Below, one piece after another: positions 43,948-55,444 of a stretch of 64,000 nt of DNA; positions within the stretch are counted from its first letter, which is position 1; every line of letters begins with the position of its first letter. The DNA is from Halobacillus litoralis. Its GTDB lineage: Bacteria > Bacillota > Bacilli > Bacillales > Halobacillaceae. The notes below the pieces were generated by a model. The model was not told the origin of the DNA, ran no database searches, and saw nothing but the letters and a program-made list of their open reading frames with translations. Both the position numbers and the translations under genes were made by a program. Location: NCBI RefSeq assembly GCF_009856415.1, contig NZ_WMEZ01000001.1, positions 930,001 to 994,000 of the forward strand. Reading direction: 5' to 3'.

Positions 43948-44805
43948 TTATGGGGTTTGGATGAGTGCGGGATCTAGAAGCTCATAGCCTTTATCTCTCA
44001 GACCATCCGCGATTGGACCTAATGCATCGTTTGTCCATTCCCTGTCATGCATAAGCAAGTTAGCGCCGTTGTTTAGCAGTGGTGTATTGACCATTATGTC
44101 AGCAAGGGCTTGAGCATCCTGGTATTCACCTTCCCAATCGTACCCATACGTCCAGTTCATGACGAGCATTCCTTCTTCTTCTGCCAACTGTTTAGAAAAA
44201 TCGGTATTCTGCCCAAATGGAGCTCTGAAAAAGATTGGACGTTCGCCTATGATTTCTTCAATTTTATCATTCAGCCCGACAATTTCTTTTCTTTGTTCTT
44301 CTTCACTGAGGTCAGGTAAGCTTGCGTGGGTTTCTGTATGGTTCCCAATAGGAAAACCCATTTCGTGAATCTCTTTCAATTTTTCTTTTTCCTCTGGTGT
44401 ATCAATGAAATGGCCATTTACGAAAAAGATTGCCGGCGCATCTTTCTCTTTCAAAGTCTTAGCCATTTCCACTGCGTGGGTATCTGGTGCATCATCAATC
44501 GTAAGGAGAGCGACTTTCGGATTCGCGTCTGTAATCGGCTTGAATGACCAGTTCCCTGTTATTTCGTATTGTGGTTCTACATTCTTCATCACTTCTGCAT
44601 CTTTTTCAGAGGGTTCTTCTTCCTCTACGTCTTCTTCTTCTTCTGCTTCTTTTTCTTTTTCCTTCTCCTCTTCCTCGACCACCTCTTCTGCAGTCTCCTT
44701 GTCAGCACCCGCTTCTTCTTGATTCTGAACTTCCTCACTGTTCGCTCCAGAGCAGGCAGAAAGCAGGAAAATAAGTACGATCCACAAACTTGTCCATTTT
44801 TTCAT
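43948..44805 (-). CDS. Polysaccharide deacetylase lipoprotein
   Basis: A 285-aa lipoprotein. The signal ends at LLSACS, Cys at about 18. A very acidic linker (about residues 23-75, Glu-rich) is followed by a NodB-type CE4 domain. LLTIDDAPDTHAVEM supplies the Asp pair (TIDDAP rather than the usual TFDDG/TFDDGP), GNHTETHASLP the metal His, and FFRAPFG the catalytic-groove Arg. Peptidoglycan or another cell-wall sugar polymer is the likely substrate. The start is the ATG at 44803-44805 behind GGAGG. Confidence 0.9.
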   Translation of the reverse strand: MKKWTSLWIVLIFLLSACSGANSEEVQNQEEAGADKETAEEVVEEEEKEKEKEAEEEEDVEEEEPSEKDAEVMKNVEPQYEITGNWSFKPITDANPKVALLTIDDAPDTHAVEMAKTLKEKDAPAIFFVNGHFIDTPEEKEKLKEIHEMGFPIGNHTETHASLPDLSEEEQRKEIVGLNDKIEEIIGERPIFFRAPFGQNTDFSKQLAEEEGMLVMNWTYGYDWEGEYQDAQALADIMVNTPLLNNGANLLMHDREWTNDALGPIADGLRDKGYELLDPALIQTP

Positions 44806-44943
44806 AGGTGTTCCCTCCACTGTTATGTATTTCCACTTCCTCCATTATAAAAGAAAATTCAACATTTTTTCTATCGTTTTCGGGTAAAATATTATATAAT
44901 GTTTTATCGTGGTCTCATGACTTCTTACATATGGGTGATAAAA

Positions 44944-46020
44944 ATGCTACATTCATTGAAAAAATTCAAATTTTTAGGAAGCCGCACATTGAAAACGGGG
45001 ATTTCTGTCTTTTTGACTGCATTAATTTGCGGTTTTTTTAATTTACCCATTATATTTGCTGTCATCACTGCAATAGTAACGATTGAACACACAGCTGCAG
45101 ATTCGATTAAGAAAGCCTTCGTGCGCTTCCCCGCTTCAGCTATCGGAGCTTTACTCGCGACAGCTTTTTACGGGATGCTTGGAAAAGGCGCGTTGACGTT
45201 CGCACTTGTAGCTATGGTGACGATCGCCGTTTGTCACAAATTGAAACTGGATGATGGGATCTTGGTTGCCACCATTACGGCAACGGCCATGATTCCAGAT
45301 TTCCAAGATCAATATGTGGTTTCATTTTTTACGAGATTGGGTACAACCTCCATTGGAATCATCATCTCGACTTTTGTGAATTTTTTCCTTTTGCCTCCCA
45401 ATTATTCGCCGATGATTTACAAAAACATCAACGGTTTGTATAATCATGCTGGTCTGCTTTTGAAGCGAATAATTTCTGAGGTAACGGCAGAATCTAAAGA
45501 GAAAACTCGCGCTATTCAGAGGTCATACCGGCAATTGACGGCCCATCTGGAAAAGACAAATCAGCTTTCTCAATATCAAAGGGAAGAGTGGAAATATCAC
45601 CGTCACTCAGAAGAAGAAATGGTCGCTTTTCAACTCTCTCAGCGCAAACTGGCGGCATTCCAACAAATTGCTTATCATCTTGGAAACTTGCAGTACGTCC
45701 AAACAAAAGCCTCTGATTTCACAAACGAGGAAAAAGAGCTTTTGCTTGCACTTACGGAGGAATTCACTCACGTACTCAGTGACCCGACCCACTCGATTAA
45801 CGAAAAGCAGTTCGAGATGGTAAATAAGCTGGATGATGCATTCTGGAAATGGAAAGAAGACCATGTCGTAAAGCAGACAGGATACCGACACCACTTACCA
45901 CCACAGACGATCTTAATTTACGAATTGCTTTGTTTTCACGACGTATTGGAAGAATTGCAAAATTTGTCAGAAAAACAGGAGCAATTAGTGAAAAAATGCT
46001 ATTTACCAAATCAGTCGTAA
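44944..46020 (+). CDS. Aromatic-acid-exporter (ArAE) family membrane protein
   Basis: A 358-aa protein. The N-terminal half (about residues 1-150) has about five membrane segments with LKTGISVFLTALICGFF and AVITAIVTIEHTAADSIKKA, as in ArAE_1/DUF939 proteins such as YqjA. The C-terminal half is a soluble helical ArAE_1_C domain with an HRHSEEE stretch. Substrates of this family in Bacillus are unknown. The start is the ATG at 44944 behind GGGTGAT; an ATG at 44899 has no ribosome site. It is 39 bp before the BCCT gene and may be co-transcribed. Confidence 0.82.
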   Translation: MLHSLKKFKFLGSRTLKTGISVFLTALICGFFNLPIIFAVITAIVTIEHTAADSIKKAFVRFPASAIGALLATAFYGMLGKGALTFALVAMVTIAVCHKLKLDDGILVATITATAMIPDFQDQYVVSFFTRLGTTSIGIIISTFVNFFLLPPNYSPMIYKNINGLYNHAGLLLKRIISEVTAESKEKTRAIQRSYRQLTAHLEKTNQLSQYQREEWKYHRHSEEEMVAFQLSQRKLAAFQQIAYHLGNLQYVQTKASDFTNEEKELLLALTEEFTHVLSDPTHSINEKQFEMVNKLDDAFWKWKEDHVVKQTGYRHHLPPQTILIYELLCFHDVLEELQNLSEKQEQLVKKCYLPNQS

Positions 46021-46058
46021 TGTGGTGAAGAAATCTTTTAACAGGAGGGAAGTCAGTA

Positions 46059-47594
46059 ATGAAACAAGTAACAAAAGTATTTTACATTTCGGTAGTTGTC
46101 GCATTCTTATTCATTGGCTGGGGAGTCATCCCAGAAAGTATTCTACCGACTTGGAACTTAGAAAATGTAACATCTAACATACAGGGGTTTCTGACTGAAA
46201 AATTTGGATGGTTCTACTTATTATCAGCTACAGGATTCTTAATTTTTGTTATCTTTTTGGTCTTCTCGAAATATGGAAATTTAAAATTAGGGAAACCGGA
46301 TGATGAACCGGAGTATCCTTATATTACATGGTTTGCCATGCTCTTTAGTGCGGGTATGGGTATTGGACTTGTTTTCTGGGGATCTGCAGAACCCCTTTCT
46401 CACTTCCACACCCCACCAATCCCGGGACAAGAGCCTATGAGCGAAGAAGCAGCTCAGTCCGCGATGAAGTACACCTTCTTCCACTGGGGACTTCATCCTT
46501 GGGCCTTTTATTCTGTATTGGCTTTGGCACTTGCTTACTTTAAATTCAGAAAGGATGCTCCTGGTGTCATTAGTGCCGCTCTCACACCTGTACTGGGTGA
46601 AAAGAGAGTAAAAGGTCCGATTGGTACACTTATCGACTTCATCGCTGTTTTTGCAACGATTTTCGGTGTTGCGACCTCTCTAGGTTTAGGTGCACTTCAA
46701 ATATCCAGTGGTCTTGCCTTTACCATTGACGGTTTAGAAGACACATTCACACTACAGCTTACAATTATTGCTGTCGTAACTATCCTTTTCATGGTTTCTG
46801 CCATGACTGGTTTGAACAAAGGAATTAAATATCTTAGTAACACCAACGTGGTGCTTGCCATCGGCTTAATGGTGTTCATGCTATTCGCAGGACCTACGAA
46901 CTTTATCATGGATTACTTCACGACATCATTCGGGTCTTATATCCGCGACCTGCCCTACATGAGCTTTCGGATGACTCCATTTGCAGAAGATAGTTCATGG
47001 GTTCAAAACTGGACCATATTCTATTGGGCTTGGTGGATTTCATGGGCTCCATTCGTAGGAACATTTATCGCACGTGTATCCCGCGGACGAACAGTTCGTG
47101 AATTCATTTTAGGTGTCCTTTTAGTTCCGACAATCTTTGGAGCTCTATGGTTCTCAGTATTCGGTGGAACAGCGATTTCACTTGAGTTCTTCAATGATGT
47201 GGATATCTATTCAGATGTTAGTGAGCTTGGTTCAGAAGTCGCTCTCTTCTCTATGATGGAAAATGTACCATTAGGTTCAATTATGTCTTTCGTAGGGCTA
47301 TTGCTTATTAGTACGTTCTTCGTGACTTCTGCTGACTCTGCTACATTCGTACTTGGCATGCAGACAACGAACGGTAGCTTGAATCCTAAAAACCAGGTGA
47401 AATTCACTTGGGGAATCATTCAAGCAGGAGCAGCAGCCGTCCTGCTATGGCAAGGTGGCTTAGGTGCTCTCCAAACGGCAGCGATCATCGCCGCCTTCCC
47501 GTTCACCTTTATTATGATACTCATCTGCTTCTCCTTGTTTAAGACCTTCCAGGAGGAAGCGAAATTAGTTGATCTCAAAAAGAAAAAGAAATAA
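46059..47594 (+). CDS. BCCT-family carrier, probably glycine betaine (OpuD-like)
   Basis: A 511-aa protein with twelve predicted membrane segments. FSAGMGIGLVFWGSAEPLSH holds the glycine-rich substrate segment, and FYWAWWISWAPFVGTFIARV the Trp box of the BCCT signature. FIARVSRGRTVREFI follows. BCCT carriers import betaine, choline or carnitine with Na+ or H+. Length close to OpuD favours glycine betaine uptake for osmoprotection. The ribosome site is AGGAGGGAAGT. Confidence 0.93.
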   Translation: MKQVTKVFYISVVVAFLFIGWGVIPESILPTWNLENVTSNIQGFLTEKFGWFYLLSATGFLIFVIFLVFSKYGNLKLGKPDDEPEYPYITWFAMLFSAGMGIGLVFWGSAEPLSHFHTPPIPGQEPMSEEAAQSAMKYTFFHWGLHPWAFYSVLALALAYFKFRKDAPGVISAALTPVLGEKRVKGPIGTLIDFIAVFATIFGVATSLGLGALQISSGLAFTIDGLEDTFTLQLTIIAVVTILFMVSAMTGLNKGIKYLSNTNVVLAIGLMVFMLFAGPTNFIMDYFTTSFGSYIRDLPYMSFRMTPFAEDSSWVQNWTIFYWAWWISWAPFVGTFIARVSRGRTVREFILGVLLVPTIFGALWFSVFGGTAISLEFFNDVDIYSDVSELGSEVALFSMMENVPLGSIMSFVGLLLISTFFVTSADSATFVLGMQTTNGSLNPKNQVKFTWGIIQAGAAAVLLWQGGLGALQTAAIIAAFPFTFIMILICFSLFKTFQEEAKLVDLKKKKK

Positions 47595-47604
47595 TGAAAC
47601 CTAA

Positions 47605-47638
47605 GGAACCCAGAAATCACTTTCTGGGTTCTTTTTTA
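47605..47638 (+). terminator. Terminator after the BCCT gene
   Basis: GAACCCAGAAA pairs with TTTCTGGGTTC, followed by TTTTTT. The rest of the gap to 47922 is A/T-rich, and I find no gene or repeat in it. Confidence 0.9.
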
Positions 47639-47922
47639 TACTCCATTCTCCCATTCCTTATAAGGTCAATAGATGCATGGCAAGCCTACTTTTCTTCTCC
47701 AAGCACCCTTCCCCTTCCTTTATATTTCACATCCTTACACAAGCTGTTGCACGCTTCTATATAGACGTCTACTAGGTTATTCGTTTAATGAAGGGTTTTA
47801 CAGTAGATGTCACAATACAACATGAGACTTTCAATTCCATGACAAAACGATAACATCAAAAAAATCTCTCTTATTCCTTGTTACACTGAGTATGGATCAA
47901 AGACAAGGGAGTGGGTCGGACC

Positions 47923-48297
47923 ATGATCAATCGTATTATCCTATCTTTCTTAACTATCTTCTTACTCGCAGGATGCCTCCAGAAAGGGGAAACCGTCCAA
48001 GTACTTACAGCTACACCTGAGAATTATGAATTATACTTATACTCTGAAGTGGACGAGGAAGAGTCTGCCCAGGATTACTTAAGCGCTCTCCTTGATTGGA
48101 AATTGAAGCAGGAGGACGGTACAGAATTAAAGTTTCAACAAACGGAAAAGAATAAAAACGACCTGGACATTCCTACAGAAGAATTACCCCTCCTCGTTGT
48201 GAAAGAAGAAGGAAAAACGGTGACTACGATATCAGGAAACAATCCACGTGAAAAAATCTTAATGACATTGGAAAATCATATAGCGATGGTTAGATAG
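47923..48297 (+). CDS. Small predicted lipoprotein
   Basis: A 124-aa protein with a clear lipoprotein signal (MINRIILSFLTIFLLAGCLQ, Cys at 18). The rest is acidic and soluble-looking. I recognise no family. The start is the ATG at 47923 behind AGGGAG; the GTG at 47911 overlaps that site. It stands alone between its own terminator and the BCCT terminator. Confidence 0.75.
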   Translation: MINRIILSFLTIFLLAGCLQKGETVQVLTATPENYELYLYSEVDEEESAQDYLSALLDWKLKQEDGTELKFQQTEKNKNDLDIPTEELPLLVVKEEGKTVTTISGNNPREKILMTLENHIAMVR

Positions 48298-48302
48298 ATG
48301 CC

Positions 48303-48335
48303 AAGCCTCCCATTATTATCATGGGAGGCTTTTGT
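48303..48335 (+). terminator. Terminator after the small lipoprotein gene
   Basis: AAGCCTCCCAT pairs with ATGGGAGGCTT, followed by TTGT. Confidence 0.85.
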
Positions 48336-48361
48336 ACATTCAATAAGGAACTCCTGTGAGA

Positions 48362-48477
48362 GGACGTTAAATCTTAGTTAGAGGCCCTTGACTCACCATT
48401 AATGGATATTAAAGCTCAGCTAGAGGGCGTTGACTTACCGTCAAAGGACATTAAACTCTAGTTAGGGGACATTAACC
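48362..48477. repeat. 42-bp tandem repeat, about 2.8 copies
   Basis: Units begin at 48362, 48404 and 48446 with GGACGTTAAA, GGATATTAAA and GGACATTAAA. Each contains TAGTTAG-like and TTGACTYACC-like segments. The two halves of each unit (21 bp) are themselves alike (GGACATTAA and GGGCGTTGA). It lies between two terminators. Confidence 0.85.
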
Positions 48478-48490
48478 TTGTCTACAACAA

Positions 48491-48530
48491 AAAAAGCCCG
48501 ACAGACTCATGTGAGTCTGTCGGGCTTTTT
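48491..48530 (-). terminator. Terminator after pdhD
   Basis: AAAAAGCCCGACAGACTC pairs with GAGTCTGTCGGGCTTTTT around a 4-nt loop, one of the strongest in the window. Confidence 0.95.
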
Positions 48531-48538
48531 ATCTTTCA

Positions 48539-49948
48539 TTATTTAACGATGTGGATTGGTTGGTCAATCGCAACTTCAGCTGCTTCCATCGTGATCTCAC
48601 CTAGTGTCGGGTGAGCGTGGATCGTTAGCGCTAAGTCTTCAGCGGTCATGCCGGATTCGATCGCCAAGCCAAGCTCAGCAATCATGTCACTAGCATTCGC
48701 ACCAGCGATTTGAGCACCAATGACTAGGCCGTCTTCTTTACGTGTAACGAGTTTCAAGAAACCGTCACTTTCGTTTAGAGATAGCGCACGTCCGTTTGCT
48801 GCAAATGGGAATTTGGATGCTTTGACATCGTATCCTGCATCTTTAGCTTCCTGCTCGGTGTAACCAACAGAAGCTAGTTCTGGATCAGAGAATACGACAG
48901 CTGGAATTCCAAGGTAGTCAATCTCAGACTTCTCACCAGAGATCGCTTCTGCAGCGATTTTACCTTCATAAGAAGCTTTGTGAGCAAGTGGAGGTCCTTC
49001 AACGATATCACCGATGGCATAGATGTTATCAATGCTCGTGCGGCACTGTTTATCAATTTCGATGATTCCTTTATCTGACATCTTGATTCCTACATCTTCA
49101 AGACCGATTTCGTCTGTGTTCGGACGACGACCGACAGTTACAAGTACGTAATCCGCATCGATGGATTTTTCTTCCCCTTTAGCTTCATACTTAACGGTCA
49201 CTCCATTTTCCGTCTCTTCAACACCTTGAGCCATCGCTTCTGTTACAACGTCTACGCCTTTTTTCTTCAGACGCTTCTTAACGATGGAAGACATTTGCTT
49301 CTCGAAACCGCCGAGGATGTCTTTTGTACCTTCAAGGATGGTTACTTTTGTACCGAAGTTTGCATACGCAGTACCAAGTTCAGTACCGATGTAACCGCCG
49401 CCGATCACGACCATTTTCTCTGGGATTTCATCCAGGTTCAAAGCACCTGTAGAATCTAGAACACGATCAGAGAATTTGAAAGAAGGAATCTCAATTGGAC
49501 GAGAACCTGTTGCAATGATGCAATTGTTGAACGTGTAGGTTTGAGAGTTCTTTTCATCCATGACACGAACTGTGTTTTTATCTACGAAGTAAACTTCGCC
49601 TTTTACGATGTCTACTTTGTTTCCTTTAAGAAGACCTTCAACACCGCCAGTCAGTTTGTTTACAACGCCGCCTTTCCACTCTTGTACTTTAGAAAAGTCG
49701 ACCGTTGTATTTTCTGACTTGATTCCCATGTCTTCAGCGCCTTGAGCGTGTTCGTAACGGTGACCAGCTTGGATCAACGCTTTAGAAGGAACACAACCGA
49801 CGTTCAAACAAACGCCTCCAAGGTTACCTTTGTCGACAATGGTTACATTTTGACCGGATTGTGCAGCACGGATGGCGGCAACATAACCGCCAGGACCCGC
49901 ACCGACAACTAACGTATCTAGTTCAATTGGAAAATCTCCTACTACCAT
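48539..49948 (-). CDS. pdhD: Dihydrolipoyl dehydrogenase (E3)
   Basis: A 469-aa flavoprotein. [17 protein letters not shown] binds [16 protein letters not shown] holds the redox Cys pair, [17 protein letters not shown] binds NAD and HAHPTLGEI near the C terminus holds the active-site His. It reoxidises lipoyl groups of the pyruvate dehydrogenase complex. Last gene of pdhABCD, 3 bp after pdhC. Confidence 0.97.
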   Translation of the reverse strand: MVVGDFPIELDTLVVGAGPGGYVAAIRAAQSGQNVTIVDKGNLGGVCLNVGCVPSKALIQAGHRYEHAQGAEDMGIKSENTTVDFSKVQEWKGGVVNKLTGGVEGLLKGNKVDIVKGEVYFVDKNTVRVMDEKNSQTYTFNNCIIATGSRPIEIPSFKFSDRVLDSTGALNLDEIPEKMVVIGGGYIGTELGTAYANFGTKVTILEGTKDILGGFEKQMSSIVKKRLKKKGVDVVTEAMAQGVEETENGVTVKYEAKGEEKSIDADYVLVTVGRRPNTDEIGLEDVGIKMSDKGIIEIDKQCRTSIDNIYAIGDIVEGPPLAHKASYEGKIAAEAISGEKSEIDYLGIPAVVFSDPELASVGYTEQEAKDAGYDVKASKFPFAANGRALSLNESDGFLKLVTRKEDGLVIGAQIAGANASDMIAELGLAIESGMTAEDLALTIHAHPTLGEITMEAAEVAIDQPIHIVK

Positions 49949-49951
49949 ACT

Positions 49952-51250
49952 TTACGCCTCCATCATGATTAGTTGTGGATCGTTCAGTAAACGCTTGATG
50001 TTGTTCATTGCGTGCTGAGCTGTTGCACCATCGATGATACGGTGGTCGAAGCTTAGGGAAATCGCAAGAACTGGAGCTACTACAACTTCACCATCGCGTA
50101 CGATTGGCTTGTCTGCAATACGTCCGATACCAAGGATCGCCACTTCTGGGTGGTTGATGACTGGTGTGAACCACTGACCACCGGCAGATCCGATATTCGT
50201 AATTGTAGTGGAAGCACCTTTCATTTCTTCAGATGATAGTTTACCGTCACGAGCTTTCACAGCTAGTTCGTTGATTTCGCTTGAGATTGAGAAGACGGAC
50301 TTGCGGTCTGCATCTTTTACGACTGGAACCATTAGGCCTTTCTCTGTATCAGCAGCGATACCAATATTATAATAGTGTTTCTGAATAATTTCATCCGTAT
50401 TGTCGTCAATTGACGTATTAAGGACAGGATATTTCTTCAGAGTAGATACAAGAGACTTCACAACATATGGAAGGTAAGTCAACTTGATGTCCTGCTCAGC
50501 TGCAACAGCTTTGAACTTCTTACGGTGGGCAACTAGTTCAGATACATCCACTTCGTCCATCAACGTTACGTGAGGAGCTGTATGCTTGGAGTTCACCATA
50601 GCTTTGGAGATCGCTTTACGGATTCCGCTCATCTTCTCACGGGTTTCTGGATAAGCTTCACCTGCAGCTGGGGCTGCTTGTTGTGTAGAAGCTGCTTCTT
50701 CCTGCTTGTCTTCAGCTGGAGCTTCTGTCGCTGCTTCTGCTTGTCCGCCGTTCATGAAGCTTTCAACATCCTCTTTAAGAACGCGGCCGTTTTTGCCGGA
50801 CCCTTGAACTTTACGGATGTCGACATCGTTGTCACGAGCGAATTTACGTACAGAAGGCATCGCTACAACGCGGCGGTCTTCATCAACATCACCATCGTTT
50901 GCAGATGCAGCTGGTTGTTCAGCTTTTTCTTCTTTGCTTTCTTCTTTAGATGCTTCTTCTTTTTCTTCCTTCGGCTCTTCTTTAGGCTCTTCAGAAGCAG
51001 GAGCATCTTCAGATCCATCATCGATTGTGATGATGACGGTTCCGACTGTAGTCGTTTCACCTTCGTCCACATGGATGTCTTTGACCGTTCCATCTACTTG
51101 GGAAGGGATTTCTACTACAGCTTTATCGTTTTGTACTTCACAAAGTACATCGTCTTCTTTTACTTCGTCGCCAGGCTTGACGAACCACTTCGCAATTTCA
51201 CCTTCGTGGATACCTTCACCGATATCAGGCAGTTTAAATTCGAATGCCAC
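49952..51250 (-). CDS. pdhC: Pyruvate dehydrogenase E2, dihydrolipoyl acetyltransferase
   Basis: A 432-aa protein. The lipoyl domain comes first (residues 2-77) with the lipoylated Lys in [13 protein letters not shown] at about 43. A Glu/Lys/Ala linker follows, then a peripheral-subunit-binding domain ([21 protein letters not shown], about 128-165), a second Ala/Glu/Gln linker, and the catalytic domain ending with [10 protein letters not shown], the HxxxD motif. Only one lipoyl domain is present. The complex core transfers acetyl groups to CoA. Confidence 0.97.
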   Translation of the reverse strand: MAFEFKLPDIGEGIHEGEIAKWFVKPGDEVKEDDVLCEVQNDKAVVEIPSQVDGTVKDIHVDEGETTTVGTVIITIDDGSEDAPASEEPKEEPKEEKEEASKEESKEEKAEQPAASANDGDVDEDRRVVAMPSVRKFARDNDVDIRKVQGSGKNGRVLKEDVESFMNGGQAEAATEAPAEDKQEEAASTQQAAPAAGEAYPETREKMSGIRKAISKAMVNSKHTAPHVTLMDEVDVSELVAHRKKFKAVAAEQDIKLTYLPYVVKSLVSTLKKYPVLNTSIDDNTDEIIQKHYYNIGIAADTEKGLMVPVVKDADRKSVFSISSEINELAVKARDGKLSSEEMKGASTTITNIGSAGGQWFTPVINHPEVAILGIGRIADKPIVRDGEVVVAPVLAISLSFDHRIIDGATAQHAMNNIKRLLNDPQLIMMEA

Positions 51251-51278
51251 GGTTATTACCTCCTAGTATTAGAGATGA

Positions 51279-52256
51279 TTAAAAGTTCATAACGTCGTTG
51301 ACTTTTTCAACGATCGTGTTGTGATTTGGCAACCATACTTCTTCTGCTTGTGTGAATGCATAGACAGTGTCTGGTGCAGCTACACGCAATACAGGCGCTT
51401 CAAGGTGAAGGATGGCTTTCTCTTGAATTTCAGAAACAACGTTCGCTGCGATACCCGCTTGCTTTTGAGCTTCCTGGACAACTACAGCACGGTTTGTTTT
51501 CTTAACAGATTCAAGGATTGTTTCGTAATCGACTGGAGATACAGTACGAAGGTCAATGACTTCTGCACTGATTCCGTCTTTCTCAAGCTCTTCTGCAGCT
51601 TTAAGAGAAGAGTGAACCATTGCACCGTAAGCAACAAGAGTAACGTCTGTACCTTCGCGCTTAACGGCAGCTTTATCAAGATCTACTGTATATTCTTCTT
51701 CCGGAACTTCTTCACGGAAAGAGCGGTAAAGTTTCATGTGCTCAAGGAAGATCACAGGATCGTTATTGCGGATGGAAGAGATCAGAAGACCTTTCGCATC
51801 GTATGGATTAGATGGGATAACTACACGAAGACCAGGCTGTTGAGCCATTAGACCTTCAAGGCTGTCTGCGTGAAGTTCTGGTGTGTGTACACCGCCGCCG
51901 AATGGAGAACGAACAGTAATCGGCATTGGACGAGTACCACCAGAGCGGTAACGATAACGTGCCATTTGACCGCTGATTGCGTCCATGACTTCGTATACGA
52001 AACCGAAGAATTGAATTTCAGGTACCGGACGGAAGCCTGTAAGAGCAAGCCCGATGGACATACCGCCGATTCCGGATTCAGCTAGTGGTGTATCGAATAC
52101 ACGATCTTCGCCGAATTCTTTTTGAAGACCTTCAGTCGCACGGAAAACTCCGCCGTTCTGACCAACGTCTTCACCGAAAACCAACACGTTTTCATCATTT
52201 TTAAGTTCTGTGCGCATCGCGTCTGTGATGGCTTGGATCATTGTCATTTGTGCCAT
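51279..52256 (-). CDS. pdhB: Pyruvate dehydrogenase E1 beta subunit
   Basis: A 325-aa transketolase-like subunit. [18 protein letters not shown] and [18 protein letters not shown] shape the thiamine diphosphate site, and [19 protein letters not shown] is the metal and E1-alpha contact region. It starts 3 bp after the pdhA stop. Confidence 0.97.
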   Translation of the reverse strand: MAQMTMIQAITDAMRTELKNDENVLVFGEDVGQNGGVFRATEGLQKEFGEDRVFDTPLAESGIGGMSIGLALTGFRPVPEIQFFGFVYEVMDAISGQMARYRYRSGGTRPMPITVRSPFGGGVHTPELHADSLEGLMAQQPGLRVVIPSNPYDAKGLLISSIRNNDPVIFLEHMKLYRSFREEVPEEEYTVDLDKAAVKREGTDVTLVAYGAMVHSSLKAAEELEKDGISAEVIDLRTVSPVDYETILESVKKTNRAVVVQEAQKQAGIAANVVSEIQEKAILHLEAPVLRVAAPDTVYAFTQAEEVWLPNHNTIVEKVNDVMNF

Positions 52257-52259
52257 GAT

Positions 52260-53348
<1,089 letters not shown>

Positions 53349-53534
53349 TCACCCTTTCCTTTCGTATTTTAAAATGGATGCTGTGAGTAGCTTTCCCAAT
53401 TATGAAAAAAAACTGTACCGATTTGCTCTTTACGTTTTACCCTGAACACTTCTTTATTAATCATGCAGGGGCGTTTATAGAAACTGTTACATTCTTCAAG
53501 TAAGATTCAATGGTACAATGTCAATCCATTATGT

Positions 53535-53564
53535 AGTTTAGCTTAAATCGTCATCATTCGTCAA
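53535..53564 (-). promoter_or_regulatory. Likely pdhA promoter
   Basis: On the minus strand TTGACG (53564-53559) and TAAACT (53540-53535) are separated by 18 bp. The 53349-53799 gap holds no gene that I can find. Between this promoter and pdhA there is an A/T-rich leader without an obvious attenuator. Confidence 0.55.
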
Positions 53565-53799
53565 TCACTTCGCTACATAATATCTAACCATAGTCATAGA
53601 GGCTTCTGACAGCAGTCGAAAAATGACTAATTTTGTTATTTCAGAACAAGATACTGTATCACCACAAAATTAAGCCTGTATTAATCTTACGTTTTTTTCC
53701 CTTAACAATCAAATGAATTGTTCAGTAAGAGCTTTCTGCTGGTTCAGTTTTCAAGTTCTTAATGATGGAAGGAAAGCTTTATGATTTTTGCCGAAAAGA

Positions 53800-53832
53800 A
53801 AAAGCCGCTGACGAATCTCCGTCAACGGCTTT
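53800..53832 (-). terminator. Terminator after ykyA
   Basis: AAAGCCG and TGAC pair with GTCA and CGGCTTT, with a T run on the minus strand. Confidence 0.85.
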
Positions 53833-53836
53833 CTCA

Positions 53837-54526
53837 TTACTCCTCTTCTGAAGCAGAGGATTCTGATTGTTCTTCATAAGTTACATCAAGTTCCATCGCT
53901 TCATAAAGTTCTTTTTTCAATGTATTATATTCTTCCGTATGTTCATTGAACGTTTCGTTATGTTCAATCACTTCATTATACTTTTGATTCACCTTATCGA
54001 TTTGTTCCTGAAGTTGTTCTTCTGTCAAATCCTCATTCTGCATCATTTCATATAGTTTAGCATCCAAAGTTAAAGCTTCGTCATAAGCCGTATATAAATT
54101 CTGGTACGAATCGTACCGTGCATTCATCGTTTCGACCAATTGCTCTGCTTTTTCTTTTGCCTCCGCATGCTCTTCATCTATGTCTTCGATCAAAGGTTCA
54201 ACCTTATCGAATTCTTCCTTTGCTGCATCGATGCTTTCTTTTTCAAGCTCCAGCTTCTCTCTGCGTTCTTCAACAATCGAGGCCGCCTGCTTGGACTTCT
54301 CTTGAATTTGATCAAATTGATCCATGTTTAAATTGATGATTTCTTCATATAACTGTTGTTCTTCTGTCTCAAGATCCACCATCGGTTGCTGCTGTTCGCG
54401 GAAGGCATCTTCTAACGTCACCGCTTTTTCAAGATGTTCATAAATCTGTTCTTCTGCTGACTGACCTGTACAGGCAGATAAGAAAGCTGCTACTGCCAGG
54501 AGCACCACTAGCATATGTACTCGCAC
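53837..54526 (-). CDS. ykyA: YkyA-family lipoprotein
   Basis: A 229-aa lipoprotein with signal HMLVVLLAVAAFLSACTG (Cys about 18). Almost all the rest is an acidic coiled coil, rich in Glu, Gln and Lys (about residues 30-215). It matches YkyA, described as a putative cell-wall-binding lipoprotein, and its place between def and pdhA is conserved. The start is GTG at 54524-54526 behind GAGGGGG; an ATG farther upstream would precede this site. Confidence 0.87.
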   Translation of the reverse strand: MRVHMLVVLLAVAAFLSACTGQSAEEQIYEHLEKAVTLEDAFREQQQPMVDLETEEQQLYEEIINLNMDQFDQIQEKSKQAASIVEERREKLELEKESIDAAKEEFDKVEPLIEDIDEEHAEAKEKAEQLVETMNARYDSYQNLYTAYDEALTLDAKLYEMMQNEDLTEEQLQEQIDKVNQKYNEVIEHNETFNEHTEEYNTLKKELYEAMELDVTYEEQSESSASEEE

Positions 54527-54745
54527 ACCTTTTCCCCCTCGAATTCCATGAAACATTATTGTAATCTAAACGTATCTACAATAGTATAATAAATGATATC
54601 AAATTGAAAGTGCCTTTTTCACATATGTTACCATTGACATGGAGAAGAAAAAGATCTATTTGAGAGAGCTCTTTATTCCATTCATTATAAATCATTGATT
54701 GGAGCTTTTTTTTGAAAAATGTATAGTTTGAAAGGATGTTGCTTA

Positions 54746-55300
54746 ATGATTACAATGGACGATATTGTTCGTGAAGGTCACCCTGCTCTGCGCAAGGTGA
54801 CAGAAGAAGTGCCCCTCCCCCCTTCTGAGGAGGATAAAAAAACATTAGAAGAAATGATCCAATACTTGAAGAACAGTCAGGATGAGCAAATTTGTAATCG
54901 TTACGGTCTACGTCCTGGCGTTGGCTTAGCTGCACCACAAATCAATGTGAATAAACGGATGCTAGCGGTTCATTTCACAGATATGAAAGATAAATTATAC
55001 AGTTACGGCTTATTCAATCCGCGTATCGTCAGTCATTCAGTGGAAAAGACATACCTTTCTACAGGGGAAGGGTGCCTTTCCGTCGATCGCGAAGTGCCTG
55101 GTTATGTCCCGCGCTATCGTCGTATTACAGTAAAAGCTACGGACCTCGAAGGTAATGATGTGAAGCTGCGCTTGAGAGATTATGCAGCTATCGTGTTTCA
55201 ACATGAAATTGATCATCTGCACGGGGTCATGTTCTATGATCACATCGATCAGGATAATCCTTTCAAGGAGCCTGACAATGCTACACCTGCTGATCGATAA
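54746..55300 (+). CDS. def: Peptide deformylase (DefB type)
   Basis: A 184-aa metalloenzyme with all three motifs: [15 protein letters not shown] (metal Cys) and QHEIDHLHG (two metal His and the catalytic Glu). It removes formyl groups from nascent proteins. The start [16 protein letters not shown] at ATG 54746 follows AAAGGATG and matches the family. The insert between the first and second motifs fits the longer Gram-positive (type 2) form. Confidence 0.96.
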   Translation: MITMDDIVREGHPALRKVTEEVPLPPSEEDKKTLEEMIQYLKNSQDEQICNRYGLRPGVGLAAPQINVNKRMLAVHFTDMKDKLYSYGLFNPRIVSHSVEKTYLSTGEGCLSVDREVPGYVPRYRRITVKATDLEGNDVKLRLRDYAAIVFQHEIDHLHGVMFYDHIDQDNPFKEPDNATPADR

Positions 55301-55305
55301 AAACG

Positions 55306-55340
55306 AAAAGCTCCACCGTCCCATGACGGTGGAGCTTTTT
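55306..55340 (+). terminator. Terminator after def
   Basis: AAAAGCTCCACCGTC pairs with GACGGTGGAGCTTTTT. Confidence 0.93.
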
Positions 55341-55358
55341 ATACTCTTAACTTCTTCT

Positions 55359-55437
55359 ATATAAGCTCCCTCAACCCGGGCAACGCCCCCTGGGTACCTC
55401 GAAACTGTTTCTTCCACAATCCCTGACTTAAAGTTAA
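55359..55437. repeat. Decayed end of the composite repeat (locus H)
   Basis: ATAAGCTCCC resembles the left flank of other copies, and CTCGAAACTGTTTCTTCCACAATCCCTGAC the right end, with CCCGGG...CCCTGGG between. No core remains. It looks like a remnant left by deletion. Confidence 0.55.
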
Positions 55438-55444
55438 AAAGAGG

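Noticed and set aside
53349-53800. Possible riboswitch in the pdhA leader
   Set aside because: The leader is A/T-rich with no convincing conserved stem-loop set; only a promoter could be proposed.
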